From positions 186,001 through 250,000 of the forward strand of contig JAPZLL010000001.1 of the NCBI GenBank assembly GCA_036250225.1: 64,000 bases of DNA, given 5' to 3'. Of this stretch, positions 1-12,058 are shown one piece after another (position 1 is the stretch's first letter; each line of letters starts with the position of its first letter). The DNA is from Cercophora sp. LCS_1 (taxonomy: Eukaryota > Ascomycota > Sordariomycetes > Sordariales > Lasiosphaeriaceae). Both the position numbers and the translations under genes were made by a program. The notes below the pieces were generated by a model. The model worked only from the letters and a program-made list of their open reading frames with translations. It was not told the DNA's origin and made no database searches.

Positions 1-1790
1 CTCCCTTGATATCGAGACCACGGGAGGCGAGATCAGTGGCGAGGAGGTAGGAGACTTTGCCGTCACGGAACGCTTCTACGCTTGCAATACGCTGTGATTT
101 GTTAGCTTTCGGCCATACAACCATGCGAGACGGCACGTACCTGAGCCTGGTTCATGCTTCCGTGGAGTTCGGCGCATGATAGCCCAAGCAACCCGAAAAT
201 GATACGGGCCTGGTGGGCAATCTTCTTCTGTCTGAAGAAAATAATGACCCTCTCGTGGTACAGCGTCCTGCAGACATGTACCAAGTACCCCATGCGCTTC
301 TCTTCACGACCAGGACGCAACCGAACGAACTCTTGTGTAAGCGTGCTTACGGTCTTCTTTTTCGTGTCAACCTGGATTCGCACAGGCTTGGTCATGCCCA
401 GTCGGATCAGCTTGTCGACTGTTGATGTCATGGTCGCCGAGAACAACATGGTTTGCCGCGACTTGGGGAGTGTCGTGAGAATTTCGTTCAGCTCATCCGC
501 GAAACCGTCTTCCAACATGCGATCAGCCTCATCCAGCACTAGAATCTCCACCGTATCGGTTGCGAAGCTGGCTGAGTTGCGCATGTGATCGATGAATCGA
601 CCTGGCGTCGCGATGACGACATCGGGTCTGAGACGAAGCTCTGCTTCCTGGACCTTGAGACTCAAACCACCGACGGCCAGACAGAACTTGATGTCGGTAT
701 AACTTGCCAGTTTCGTGGCAACAGCGTGACACTGCATTGCTAACTCACGGGTAGGGGTAAGGATGACGACTCGGGTTGTTGGGACCTTCTTCGGCCGGTA
801 GAGAAGACGTTCGAGGATGGGGACGACGAAGGCTGCTGTTTTTCCGGAACCGGTGACGGCGCTGCCAACAACATCTTTACCAGCCAGAGAAATAGGAATC
901 GTTTTTGCCTGAACAGGCGTTGGCTTTGTGAACCCAACAGCCGCTAGACCCCTGAGTATAGGTCGAGAAAGGTCCATCCGTTGAAACGACGTTGGCCCGC
1001 CGTCTTTGGCTTCTTTCTCCTGAGGCGCAAAGAACTCTTTCCTCTTTGCCTCCTCTTCTTCGTCTTCTTCGTCGTCGTCTTCCGACTCTGAGACCTCCCG
1101 ATCGTCAGGGTGCTCAACCGGCGTAGCAACCGAGTCGTTATCATCTTCCTCGTCCCCTTCCTCCTCCTCGTCGCTCGCCTCAGGCATTTGATCACCCTCC
1201 TCCTCATCAACATCACTCCCAACCCCCATGCCGAACGCGTCATCAGCCAAAACCTCGTCGTCATCATCATCCAAACCCACATCCACATCCATCCCCCCGT
1301 CTTCTTCATCTTCGATCTCCTCCTCTTTGTCTTCCTTTTCATCCTTCTTCTCGCCTCCACCAAACTTCCCCCTCCGCCTCTCAATAATCTCATCCAAATC
1401 AACGCCCTTGAAATCCTGCCCCTTGGCGCCCTTCACGCCCTCAAAGCCCCACCCCTCGAGCTCCTCTGTCTCAGGCGCAGCTCCGTTCCCAACAACAAAC
1501 TCAAATCCAGGGTCCATGGCACCATCATCCTCAGCCAATTCGCCCCAAATCCCCACCTCCTCTCTCTCACCATCCACCTCTTTCTCTTCTTCCACCCCCT
1601 TATTCTTTTTCCCCTTCTTTGCCTTGTCCTTATTCTCCCCCTTTAGCTTTTTCTTGGGCGGTCTTGTCGCATTATCAGCGGCAAGGACTGTTTCTTCCTC
1701 TTCGACGATGGGAGTTTCTTCGTTGTCGCTGATTGTGTAGACAAAGTCGTCCTCGACCGCGGATTTCCTCTTTTTCTGGGAGGGTGCCAT
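1..1790 (-). CDS. drs1: DEAD-box ATP-dependent RNA helicase, DRS1/DDX27 type (5' part; 3' end outside window)
   Basis: Nucleolar helicase expected to act in 60S ribosomal subunit assembly. The start is the ATG at 1790. Residues 1-260 are a lysine/acidic low-complexity leader, as usual for this family. The helicase core then shows the Q-motif region (SFQRMDLSRP, near residue 265), Walker A (AVTGSGKT, near 311), PTRELA, DEAD (VLDEADRM, near 420) and SAT (LFSATM, near 450). An intron of 49 nt lies at 92-140 (donor GTACGT, branch GCTAAC, acceptor CACAG). Splicing joins codon 550 in phase 0 to an exon that runs off the left edge and encodes RIASVEAFRDGK and ATDLASRGLDI, the helicase C-domain. Unspliced, the frame stops at 102. 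The family call is firm; DRS1 is preferred among DEAD helicases from the acidic leader and core wording. Confidence 0.93.
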
Positions 1791-2885
1791 TGTGAAAAGG
1801 GGAGTGTCGGTGGTGGTGGTGGTGGTTTGCGGCGGTTGTTTGTTCGCCGGTGGGGTGTTCCCAAGCTGGTTCTGAAGCTGCGAACGGGAATGCTGGGAAA
1901 AATTTGGGACGGCAACTTTTTTTCTGCCGGAGATTGGGAGGACTGGAGGTGGGCGGTGAGGCGTGGGGCGGGCGGTGTGAAGAACTGGGGGTTAGGGTTG
2001 AATGTGCGGGTGACTTCTGTCAGCATCACCCCTTCTTTCAGGGCCAAAATTGCAGTGTCTCATCAAATGGCAATATTGGCAAGGCCTAAAGCCGAATCTG
2101 CGTTGGGCGGCCAACTCGACTACTTGGGGGTCCGGGCGGGTCGGCACCTTACCCCCAGGTATGAAGGCCTGCCAACCAACGGCTTTCCTTCCCAGACGCC
2201 TAGGCGCGAGCCTGGTGATGGCGGGGCGCATCATCCCCACCTTCAGGGTGAAAACTGCAGTGGCGCTACACACATCAACCACATCAGCGCAATCTTTCAA
2301 CCTTTTCGTGGGCCTGACGATTTGTTTTCAAAAGTCTGTCAACGAGCGGCTTTTCTTCTGAGGCGCCCGGATACCTGCCTACCTTACCTTCGTAAGGGCA
2401 AAAGTGTCCTCGTCCCGGCGTTCGAGGTTCAGAGCATTCAAAGTGCTCAGCAGATTTGAGCGTCAATGAATGGCTTGCATTTTGAATGGGATCTCTTCAA
2501 ATAGCGAGGCTTTGATGTTGAAACCTTTCTACCTCCCCGCCTACATCCGAGCCCTTAACCCTACACGACATGACCTGCTAGCTGTACACACCTAAAGAAC
2601 GGGTTGTGGAGGGAAATTCTGCTGTCATGACTGCAACCAAGTCGTGAACGAGAAGCAGTCAGGTCGGATACCTGTCTCTCAACGAATGGTCACATTCTCG
2701 AGCCCTCCGCAGCAACGAGGCACCCAGCTCGAGACCTCTAACAAGATGCCCGGACCCAGGACTATTGCCCGAGCCTTGCCGTTTTACGCAGTCACTTGAA
2801 AGTAGTATCAACACCTCGCTGGACAGGCTGTTCCCAAATCCGGGATCATAGTTTGTAAAGTATTCTTGACCCCGACGAATGATCA
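1791..2885. other. Intergenic, DRS1 5' side
   Basis: About 1.1 kb with no convincing coding frame. It begins with a short GGT repeat near 1806-1826, probably in the DRS1 5' leader, and contains the telobox-like site. Open frames on both strands here lack recognisable domains. Confidence 0.5.
1989..1999 (+). promoter_or_regulatory. Telobox-like GGGTTAGGGTT upstream of DRS1
   Basis: The sequence GGGTTAGGGTT lies about 200 bp upstream of the DRS1 start codon. TTAGGG-type boxes bound by Tbf1/Teb1-like Myb factors are known near ribosome-biogenesis and histone genes in several eukaryotes. A role here is inference from position only. A near-identical motif occurs at 49223-49233 between mL60 and TRS20. 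Confidence 0.4.
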
Positions 2886-3350
2886 TCAAGTCCCAGCCCA
2901 CCATTGAGCGGCCATTGACAACCCTGTACCCATTTCCATCACGGGTGTAGAAATTTCATCCTCTTGACCAGACTGTTCCAAGCCCAAGTCCCCAAGGATA
3001 TCACTGAACGACGTTCGGGCTCGTCTCGAACTGTCTTCCCCATCAATGTTGACCCGAGGACGTTCCACCTTGCCCTCGGGCACCTGCGTAACAACAATAG
3101 TCGGCGCCGGAAAAAGGCGAATGATCACCTGGCTCGCAGTGGCCACCTCAATTCGAGACGTCCTCCTTCCACAAGCGGGAGCCAACTCCAACGGCCCCGT
3201 ATATGCCCTCGTCGACCTAATCCGGGGCGGTATATCCGGAGGTTGAAGTCGCCTCCTTCTTTCCGTAGCCCCAAGCTCAGTAGGCCCCGTCTCTCCCAGC
3301 TCCCGGGGTTCAACAACCCCTTCCACAGCGGCCAACTCGGCCCCCCTCAT
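2886..3350 (-). CDS. Hypothetical frame, possible 3' exon of the gene at 3364-4149
   Basis: A 154-residue minus-strand frame begins at ATG 3350, only 13 nt past the stop of the upstream frame and shifted by one base. It is arginine-rich at the start, with a more ordered stretch (ASQVIIRLFPAPTIVVTQVP) and an acidic end. A 52-nt excision of 3312-3363-type length, from the GTGAGG just before the upstream stop to the GCCGAG within this frame, would fuse the two in phase. However, it has no good branch site and spans an 8-G run. It may be a separate gene, a 3' exon or chance. I recognise no family. Confidence 0.3.
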   Translation of the reverse strand: MRGAELAAVEGVVEPRELGETGPTELGATERRRRLQPPDIPPRIRSTRAYTGPLELAPACGRRTSRIEVATASQVIIRLFPAPTIVVTQVPEGKVERPRVNIDGEDSSRRARTSFSDILGDLGLEQSGQEDEISTPVMEMGTGLSMAAQWWAGT

Positions 3351-3363
3351 CTCCCTCCCCCCC

Positions 3364-4149
3364 CTAAACTCCCTTTGCCTTCCTCACCCTGTCAACCTCC
3401 TCCCCTAGATCACTCTCCGCTATCAAAGAGTGTATGGCTGCCCACCTCCTAACCAACCCCCAAAGCTCACATCCAAACCGTGCCCCAACAAGCATGCCAA
3501 CCCACAATCCCCTAACCACCTCCCTCCTCCCTCCACAAACCGCCAACACACAAGCCAAGCAGCCCACTCTATCCAACCTCCACTGAGCATCAAGCCCCTC
3601 TTCTCTGTAATCCCACTCCCACCCCTCTTTCGCTTCCCACAGCCCTGTCACACCCCTCAACACATCCCTCCACCTCCTGACTTCCTGATCATCTCTATCC
3701 TCTACATATTCCCTCCATTTTAAACGTTCCCCGGCTTCCGGATACCCTTCCAAATGACCCGTCCCTTCGAGATATCCACTCCTGTCATCGCCACCCCTCT
3801 CACCACCCCTCCCACTCCTCTCCCCGTCTTCACCCTCCCTCAAATACCCCTCAACCCAATCAACACCCTCCGTGCACTCCACTTTCAACTCCTCAAACAG
3901 TCCCCTCACCACCACCGAGTCCAACCTCCAATGCTCCGGGCACCTGGGATACCACCTTGCCGGCCTGCCCATACTTGTATCCTCGACGAACACCCGCGGA
4001 AGCAACAACTCAACAGCAACATCCTGTTCAGTCAACCATTCCACCGGGCGAACAGTATACGAGTACTCCTTGGCGGTATCGCGAGGTTGTACAAGCACGG
4101 TGGCAAGAAGGGCGAAATCCTTTGGCGTCATCGTCATCGTCGTCGCCAT
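3364..4149 (-). CDS. Hypothetical protein, 261 residues
   Basis: The start ATG at 4149 opens MATTMTMTPKDFALLATVLV. The protein is rich in Trp, Arg and Glu (e.g. RPARWYPRCPEHWRLD, KEGWEWDYREEGLDAQWRLD), with a Gly/Arg/Glu low-complexity patch near residues 105-125 and a hydrophobic helix-like run near 195-235 (CLACVLAVCGG, GLWVGMLVGARFG). It has no signal peptide and no motif I can name. The frame stops immediately before a G-run at 3356-3363. The 3' end is uncertain because the next frame (2886-3350) could be a spliced continuation. Open length and codon use favour a real gene, but the function is unknown. Confidence 0.6.
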   Translation of the reverse strand: MATTMTMTPKDFALLATVLVQPRDTAKEYSYTVRPVEWLTEQDVAVELLLPRVFVEDTSMGRPARWYPRCPEHWRLDSVVVRGLFEELKVECTEGVDWVEGYLREGEDGERSGRGGERGGDDRSGYLEGTGHLEGYPEAGERLKWREYVEDRDDQEVRRWRDVLRGVTGLWEAKEGWEWDYREEGLDAQWRLDRVGCLACVLAVCGGRREVVRGLWVGMLVGARFGCELWGLVRRWAAIHSLIAESDLGEEVDRVRKAKGV

Positions 4150-4829
4150 TATCGGTTAGTCTTCTACCCGGTGATACCGCAAGTGCGCCTTGCTGATGCT
4201 GTGTGGACTCTTGGGGAAATGCCCTAATGTTGTTTCGGTATAAAGCTGTCGTCCTGAGACACAGCGAGGCAGCCTTAAATAGAAGACATATGGGTGCATG
4301 TCTGTCTGTCTCTGTAACTGTTAGTGATTGACAAGGAACAAAGGGAAGACGACGAACGTACCGTTCGTCCATTCTGATAAACAGAGGCAAAAAACATCCA
4401 GATCAATCCAGAAGCACAAGGGATAGCGACGTGGCTTCCATCAATGTATTAACCCAACAGAGCGCGCTGGATATACCTAGAAGCCCGGCGAAAGGGTTCA
4501 CACTCTGCTTCCACCTCGGCTATGTCCTAGAGCATCTCCATACCAGAGAGACACAATTTTCTCTATGAAATCGTACCTCGCTCTCCATGTCCCCAATTAT
4601 CATGCTTCTTCAATACGACACGGGAGAATCGACAAAGTACCAAAACTCCACCCTCCGCGACTCCGTCCAGTTCACCTCCTGAACAAACGATGCAGACCGT
4701 TGATCAAGTAGAAAACCAATTCCGTAATCGGCGTGCAGACATATCTTCGTGAGCTTGTCAGCCCTATACACCAGGGCACGCTAGCTTATGTGGAAATCAT
4801 CGTTTCAAATCCTGTCCACCCTAAGACCA
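4150..4829. other. Intergenic between hypothetical gene and LAMMER kinase
   Basis: About 680 bp between the start of the hypothetical gene and the kinase stop. It should contain the hypothetical gene's promoter and the kinase 3' UTR. I see no gene in it. Confidence 0.5.
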
Positions 4830-7196
4830 CTAGAGAGCGTGCATGGCCGGTAGCCTCCCGCCCGCCAGTCCTTGTTGCTTGACCCTCTCCTTCTCCATCC
4901 GGATTCTTGTCGCCTCAGTTCCGTCGTCCGGGTGCGCCGTCTCCTTGAACCACGGATGTTTCAACGCCTCTTTCGCCGTGATCCGGTTCGCCGGGTCGTA
5001 TACAAAGATCTTTTGTAACAGGTCCAGGAAGTTGGCTAGGAACTTGTTGCTCGTCGGTATGATCTCCTGTGCCTTGTCAGTAACCCTAAATTGATGTTGA
5101 GGGGCGTCACAAACATCGAGTCTCTTCATCGCCTTAACAAATCGTCGAGACGCTCGAGTAGTCTCCGGCGCCGGGTACTCGAGCTTGGAACGCTTGAAGA
5201 ACCTACACAACCCGTTAGCATCATGACCATCGACTAGGGCGTCGGACACGTACTTTGAAGCCGGGTTGCTGCCGTTCCGTGTCATCCGGTTGACCTGCCC
5301 AACAAGTTGAGTGTCGATCCGGGCGTTGACCACGGCCTCCATCATGGCCAGGTGCTCAAGGTTGTCATGTGTTTGGAAAAGGGCATCCCCAGTAAAGAAC
5401 TCGACCAGGATACAGCCGATACTCCATATATCACAGGGATAAGACCATCCAAGACCAAGAATGATTTCCGGTGCACGATAATGACGCGTAGACACAACCG
5501 ACGAGTGATACTCATCCTGGAATGTCGCAGACCCAAAATCAATGAGGCGAATCTCCGTGTCTAGAAGGACCTTGCGCTGTGTAGCCTGGCGGCTCACCGT
5601 CGTCGAGGAAGACGGTATCTTCCGGTTATATGTGAATGTTTGGTAATCATTTGCACACAGCAATATATTCTCGGGCTTGAGATCGGTATGTATGAGGTTG
5701 AGGTCGTGAAGAACTACCCATCGTCAGCATTGATCGTCAAAACGTGGCATTCCACATACAGGCAACACTGGTAAACAGCTGTCGGGCAAAGCTCTGGATC
5801 TGGCTGTTAGGGAACGGAACAAAGTTGTTGCTCTTGAGGAAGTCAAAGACACTCTGCCCGAGGAGGTCCATGACAATGCAGATGTGTCCACGGTAGTCGA
5901 AACAGTCGCGCAGATGAATACACCGGTTGCGGTTCTCGGGGTCGTTGGCCTTCAATGTTGCCAGGACCCGCAACTCGATCTTGCTGGCATCACGGTACTT
6001 CTGGACCGACCGGATGATCTTGATGGCAACCAGCTTATTCGCCTTTTTATCTTTTGCCTGCACCACTTTGCCGAAGGTGCCCTGGCCAAGGAGTCGAACC
6101 ATCTGGTCTTTGGGGGGTCAGCCAAATGTCTGCAGTTGTCAAACAAGAATGACCGGTAAGACATACATCGATCAGTCAAGTCGTTGTCGGGGACCACGAT
6201 ATAGTGGCCATCATCGTCGTCGACCCGCGTGCTCTTGGTATGCACCGACTTCGCCAAATTAGTGACACGAACTCTAATCGAAGAGCGACTACTCACATCA
6301 TGAATGACCTTGACAGGAACTTCTGCAGCCTTCTTGGGCGGGTAGGCAGGCGGAATGTAACTGGCAAAAGGGTCTAGCGCACCGGTTTCCCGTCGCTTCG
6401 CCTCATTGGCAATCTGTTGTCGAGTAGTCCGTTTTCTCTTCTGCCCAGCATGCGCATCGTAGTCGTACTGACTATTCGACGAAAGAGACCCGAGCGATGT
6501 CGCAGCTGTGGTATGGATGGCAGAGTTTGTCCTGTCGCTTGACACTGTTGACTTGCTGGGCGAACCTAGTTGCCGGGGAGTGTGTCCGTGTGAGCCTACA
6601 ATGCCGTAGACTGGATCGTAATGTGCTGTCTCGTCATCACGCTTTCTCCTCTTCGCAGTGTGGCGACTTGAGGATTCTGCAACCCCGTTCGTGCTATTTG
6701 TGTGACCGTTGGTCACAGCCTGCGAAGAGACGCTGGCAGCCGCCTCCTCCGGGTCGGGAGTATCGTCAATGACGATAATCTCTTTGGGGAGCCCATTCTT
6801 ATAAAAACTCTTCCAGTCGGGTTCTCTCGACCGTCTCCTCTTGCGGTTGGACCGCGTCTCAGGCGCCACCTGGGTCTGCGAGACCACAGGCATGGTGGTG
6901 TAGGCAGTGTCGGTGATCGGTGGAAGAGTTGTGGATTCTTGGTGGTAGGATCGGGCGGTACTCGAGGCCGAGTGGCCTATTCCATTTAGGCCGGATTGAC
7001 TTGAGGCCGACAAGTAGGCTGCGGGCGAGGGAGGGTGATAGGGATTCCGAGAAGCGGGGAGAACTGGGTTCGGTGCGGTGCGGTACGACGAGGTATTTGC
7101 CTGAGGGAAGGCGGATTGGTGTTGGTGGTGGGAATATGGGAAGTGGTGCGGATTATACGGGGGCAGCGTCGCTGTGGCAGTGGTCGGCGTCGACAT
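4830..7196 (-). CDS. lkh1: LAMMER (CLK-type) dual-specificity protein kinase, Lkh1/Kns1 homologue
   Basis: The kinase is expected to phosphorylate SR-type splicing and RNA-binding factors and to act in growth and stress signalling. The ATG at 7196 opens MSTPTTATATLPPYNP. Six exons: 6297-7196, 6167-6248, 5760-6107, 5254-5713, 5115-5202 and 4830-5066, giving 704 residues. Residues 1-325 are a disordered Ser/Pro/His-rich leader with basic patches. The catalytic domain shows the P-loop GQGTFGKVV, VAIKII, HTDLKPEN, the DFG-containing LIDFGSATF, and the signature EHLAMMEAVV. Introns: 6249-6296, 6108-6166, 5714-5759, 5203-5253 and 5067-5114. Three of them (48, 51 and 48 nt) are multiples of three without stops, so the unspliced DNA also reads open. 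They are called because removal restores SKFFKRSKLEYP and RLDEIIP at positions conserved in the family and because they carry GCTAAC or ACTGAC branch sites; the one at 6249-6296 is less certain. Confidence 0.93.
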
Positions 7197-10100
7197 TGTC
7201 GTGCTGTCGACAGACTGCAAATGTCGGCGTGACTTCAACCGCCTGGGAGTTGGAGGAAATGGACAACCAAAAGTCGACCTGGAGCGAGGGCGTTTCGCAG
7301 ACTGGGCAGGAGACAGGGCCAAACAAGCCGGCGAGGTGGAGGTGCAGGCTCGGTTGTTAGAGTTCGGCACCAGTGAATCTGACTAGTAGCACTGCGCAGC
7401 GTCGAGGGAAGGGTCGAGGGTTGCTGAGGCTCTCGATTGCACTTTTCGCAGGACGGCGGCCCCGCGACTTCTTCTTGCTTCCTGACGGAAGGCTCGTCAA
7501 AGATTTCGCATCGAATTCAACCTGACCTTGAAACCAAAGAGAAAACGTTGTGAGGTCGTAGGAAACTTCGTTGAACAATTTGGGCCTGGCAGGGTTTTTT
7601 TGCGGGAGGCGGGTGCAAGAAGAGTTGGAGGGTGGCCGTCGGTCCGCTGTGGTCCGCTGTGCGTGGCCACTGCCCAGAGCCCACGAAAGGGGTCCTGGGG
7701 GGTTTGGGGGGACGGTGCAGTGCTGCGCCGGATTGAGCGGTTGATTCCCACGCTCCAGAATGTTTCGCTCAAAGACGGCTGAAGCTCATGGAAGCCCTAT
7801 CAGGTTGGAAAGCGGCTTTTTGCTGGCCCCAATGAAGGGACGCCCCTGCAAAATATATTCAAGTTGAATCGCAATACAAGCTGCCTGTTCAAAAGGTGTT
7901 GATTTCCACCCCAACTGCGAGGGGTTCAGATGCCATCCAGCCTTCGGTCAGTTCCTGTCCGGCCCACCAAACACTCACGGTTGCCGAACGGAGACGGGAG
8001 CCCTCGCTGGAACGTGTTTTGCTGGCGGCACAAGCATGCACAGTGTGGAAAGCAGAGGAGCATGGGTACCTGGTTTTGCACGTTTGCTGGTTCCTTCCCC
8101 AAGAAGTACTAAACACCGATGCAATGGTAAAATGAAGGAAGGCGCGGGTCCGACGAGATAGATGGCATACGTAAGTTGAAGGGATGTTCATCCATTAAAT
8201 AGCAGGTAGGCGGTTTACTTGACGCGCCACCAAATAACACAATTTCTCTTCTTTCTGTCACCAACTTGAGAAGGCGTTGAGACTCTGTGACAGTTGAGAG
8301 TCACTCCTACAGTGCGAAGAACTGGGCTGGTCCCTAATTTCTCACCCGTGAGCCCCGCCCCTCCTTGTTCACGTCTTTCACAGCCAACTCGCACGCCCCG
8401 AAATCACACCCAAATAAACCGCTGCGCTGACCACTGGTCACCTTCCAACCTTCCGCTTCATGAGTGGTCCTCCCTCCCTTTGGCCTAGCGTGCTGCGACA
8501 AGTGACTACGGGCTGTTGCTCGGATAAACCATCTGGACCACCTGCCGTTCTTCGCGACATCGAGACCTTCGGATGCGGCAGGGCGGATTCTGTGCCTCCC
8601 CTCCAATATCTCACCCTCGGCTGGGTCGAATCGATATTAATTCCACCGTTCTCATCCCCTGCATGGCTGCGGACGGAATTGTCAACGCATCACCATTCTC
8701 TGCACCTCTCCGTATATTTGTATATCAGCGTCTCTCCACCTCCGTCCTCTTTGCCTCTGTTGCTTCAACAGTCGACGAGCCACTTCCCCACTCATGTCTC
8801 ATTCAGGAACGTGGCACGGAAAAAGGCTGGGGTTTGATCTTGTCTAAACACCTCCTCTCAGTGGTTGATCCATCCACTGCCGGGCCGTGATGTGCGGAAA
8901 TGTTTCTGGCAGTCTCCCCTAACATCATTGGGGATCACCGCTGCACATTGCATTCTCGGGCAGAAGAGTACCTAACACCCGCCGCTGCTCAACCAGCTTG
9001 GTAACGATTTTACTGCTCACATACCACTTTCCCCTCCGGCACAAGCACATTGCCATCGGATACCATCAGGCGAACCAAGTTCACTCGCCATTCAGCAGGG
9101 TAAACGCAATCGGTCAGGCTCAAGCCGAGGAACATCCAAGGCGCCATCCCGAAGTGTATTTTCATCCTGGCGACTCGTTGTGCTACCCTCCGGCTGGCCT
9201 GGCGACTCGACTGCCAATGGGACGAGCCTGACAAGCCTTACGATGGAAAAATATCTTGTCCCCAGGCATCGTGAGGGTGGCCAAATCCCCTCCACTCCCG
9301 CTGCAGGCGCTGGTTGGTCGGGGGCAACGGCTTCTGCATGCACGCTGAGGAAAGCGTTCTGACAAGACTTCACATCACAACTTAGCTCAGTTCACAGCGC
9401 GATGCAACAGCGCAGCAACAGATATGAAGATTCTGTGAGAGCGACCCGACGCAGTGGATGACCACCAGGGTTTGTCCCCATCACGACATGAAAACATCAC
9501 AGCGCGGTAAACAGGCCATTCAGACAGGCTTCTGGTGACGTTTCTGCGATTCCGTTCTGCTTGCCCCAAGGCGCAAGCCCCCATTCCAAGGGAGGGGCTG
9601 AGGGGCAGCGACTGGCTCTGCGCTTCCGGTGCGGCACAGTGGTCAGCCTGGCGTCTGGCGAAACGAAACTGCAGCGCGCTTGAATTTGCTATGTTGGGCA
9701 GTCGAGTCCACCATTCATCTTGTGGTCCTATCCCGGAATCTAGCACATTGAATATGCCAATAATCCAAGAAACACTCAGTCTGATGGCTTTGTTGGACAG
9801 CATTCCATCACCAAGGCTTGAGTCAACGAAGTGAACAACAGGTGGCCAAGACCCTCATAAAGGCCTCTCCAGTCCAACGGCTGGTCCTCGAATCCTCATG
9901 CAATGCACGAGATGCGATCTAGCGCGTTCCCGCATGCGTGGCAGCTCGGTGCGGCTTTGTCAGGGAAACCGCCAGTCCCAACCCAGAGTCGGAAACAAGA
10001 AAAGGGCATCACAAACCAAGCTGCTCAGCTTTGAGCAGCTGTGAATATCCAGCCCATTCTGTACAAATCCGCAAATTTCCCCGGGGAGCACTTGACACAA

Positions 10101-12058
10101 GACCAGCGCACCAAATTTCTGGGTTGGAAGAGGCGATGAAGACTTGCCTGTAATCCACGTCGAAAAAGCTGCTCATGTTCTAGACTGCTGTGGTCAGCTT
10201 TTTTTGTGCGCCTTTTGCCAGGCGACCCCGCGAGCCTCGAGCACTGACAGAGGCCACTGGCAAGGGTCATCGGAGCAGCACAAAAGGGATCTCGCCTCCT
10301 CACTTTTGTGTGACGAACCAGGAAAAGACGCGTGATCTGCCATCTCCCGACCAACCATGCGGCACCAGGCACTTCCAGCTGTCAGGAACAGACAGACAGC
10401 CCATCGACACAATCTTCAGGAAGGGGGTTTCCCGGTAGTGATCCGAGCACCCTGAAGAGGACCTGGTTTCAGGAAACGACAGCCTCACAAGTCTCGACTT
10501 TCGCGGGCTTCTGAGACCCGACAATTCTCGTATACCCAGGCCCCAGATATTTTTGTATTCCACTTTTACCTACCTCATCGCGAGTCGGCCCCATGTTGGA
10601 GGTCGATGCCGCAAGCCCCGGGTGGTGCTCGTTGTGCGCCCCCAAAGACTGGACCCGCACAGGACGGGATTCTTCAGCAGTGGACAGTCCCACCAAAGCC
10701 CCGCTGGAGTGGCCAACGACACCCAACTGGCGCCTGTTATTTCCACAGTGCCGTTGGTTGGGGAGGCACTTTTCCCCCATCCCGAATCCGTCTTGATGAT
10801 GCGAGTTGGCAGTCGGTGGCAATGTCGGTCCATCTGACGACAGGTGATGTCTCCTCTTTGATACTCGTACTGCGGGTTGAGAAGAGGTGGTGCATAACAA
10901 TATCCCCGGCTCTCCTCTCCTGAATACCCCGCCTCGGGTCGACCCCTCCAAACCTGTGAATCGACGTCGTTTGTCCGACACAGGCACCAAGGAATGACGT
11001 CGAGAGAGTAGTCGAGGGCAGTAACACGCTCTTGCAAACATTGAAGCGACGTCAGAACAGCCATGCCCCCTTACACCATAGTGATGATTTGTGCGTGTCG
11101 TCCGATCCACGCATGATCCAGAACACGCCCCATTCCGAAATCATAGTCAGGCAACCTGGAAGCAAAAACGCCAAGGCCACAACACAAACGCGCATCTTGT
11201 CTTGTGTCATTCCCCGCGACCACGGCTCGGCCAAAGAATTGCCCAATGCATAAAGCCCCGAATTAAACAAGATCTATCTGTGGCGTTTTCGTCGCTTCAT
11301 ATCCGTCTCGTCTCGTCGCGTCCATTTCCATACAGCCTTATCAACCCTTGATTAAACTCAGCACAGAACACACGCAGGGAAAGTAAACACATCGCTGGAC
11401 AAGCCCTGAAAGGAAGGAGACGAAATCCCAACGAGACCCCTTTTGGAAAATGGCCTCCTGGGATTGTCATTGATCCGCACATGCCCTTCCCCTTTTTCGT
11501 CTCGGACTCGGCCGAGTTTGGCGCGATTTCTTGACTTTAAAATAACAAACGCCAACAGTCACACTGGTGCTCACCAGGCGTGTCGTGTCTGAAGCAACCC
11601 CCTTTTTATGTGAATCATCATTCCAGTCCATTCCTCGTCTCATCCACATACGCCAAACCTCGGGTTCTCTCCAAAGAAATTCTTTCGAGTGCCCTTCCTT
11701 TTTCAATGTTGTCGTTCCCGTTTCAGCGTTTCAGGGGGCGGAGGAGAACGTTTTCTTCCCGTTTTTTGCAACATTCCCCATTCTTCTTTTTTCTAGGGCT
11801 ACACACCATCCATCTATGTACAACAACCACGGACGTTCCACAACCAGCGGAGAGCAAACCCGCCCCTTGGCTCGTGGGCCGTGAGATCTTCCCTATATGT
11901 CTACGCCGGTATCACGGTCGGGCAAACACATTCCAAACGTCATAAACCTCCTTCCGAGGAGGAAAGGCAAGATGGCACACCAAAAGGCCCAAAAAGGTAT
12001 CTACGAAAGAAGAAAAAAACTCCAGGCCATACTTCCCTTAGATGGAGAGATTAGCGCT
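7197..12058. other. 4.9 kb stretch without a recognisable gene (LKH1 upstream region, FSF1 3' side)
   Basis: No frame here shows a domain, a plausible exon chain or consistent codon use. The longest frame (10469-11110, minus) is Arg/Ser/His-rich and overlaps equally long frames in other phases. Base composition is similar to that of the neighbouring genes, so this does not look like a mutated repeat. It most likely holds a long kinase promoter and 5' leader plus non-coding transcripts. Confidence 0.5.

Noticed and set aside
944..1740. Long Arg/Lys-, Leu- and Ser-rich frames on both strands
   Set aside because: They are other-phase readings of the repetitive acidic leader of the DRS1 helicase, whose frame is clearly the real one.
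10469..11110. 213-codon minus-strand frame
   Set aside because: Composition is Arg/His/Ser-rich without any domain, and equally long frames overlap it in other phases; no splice pattern or conserved motif supports it.
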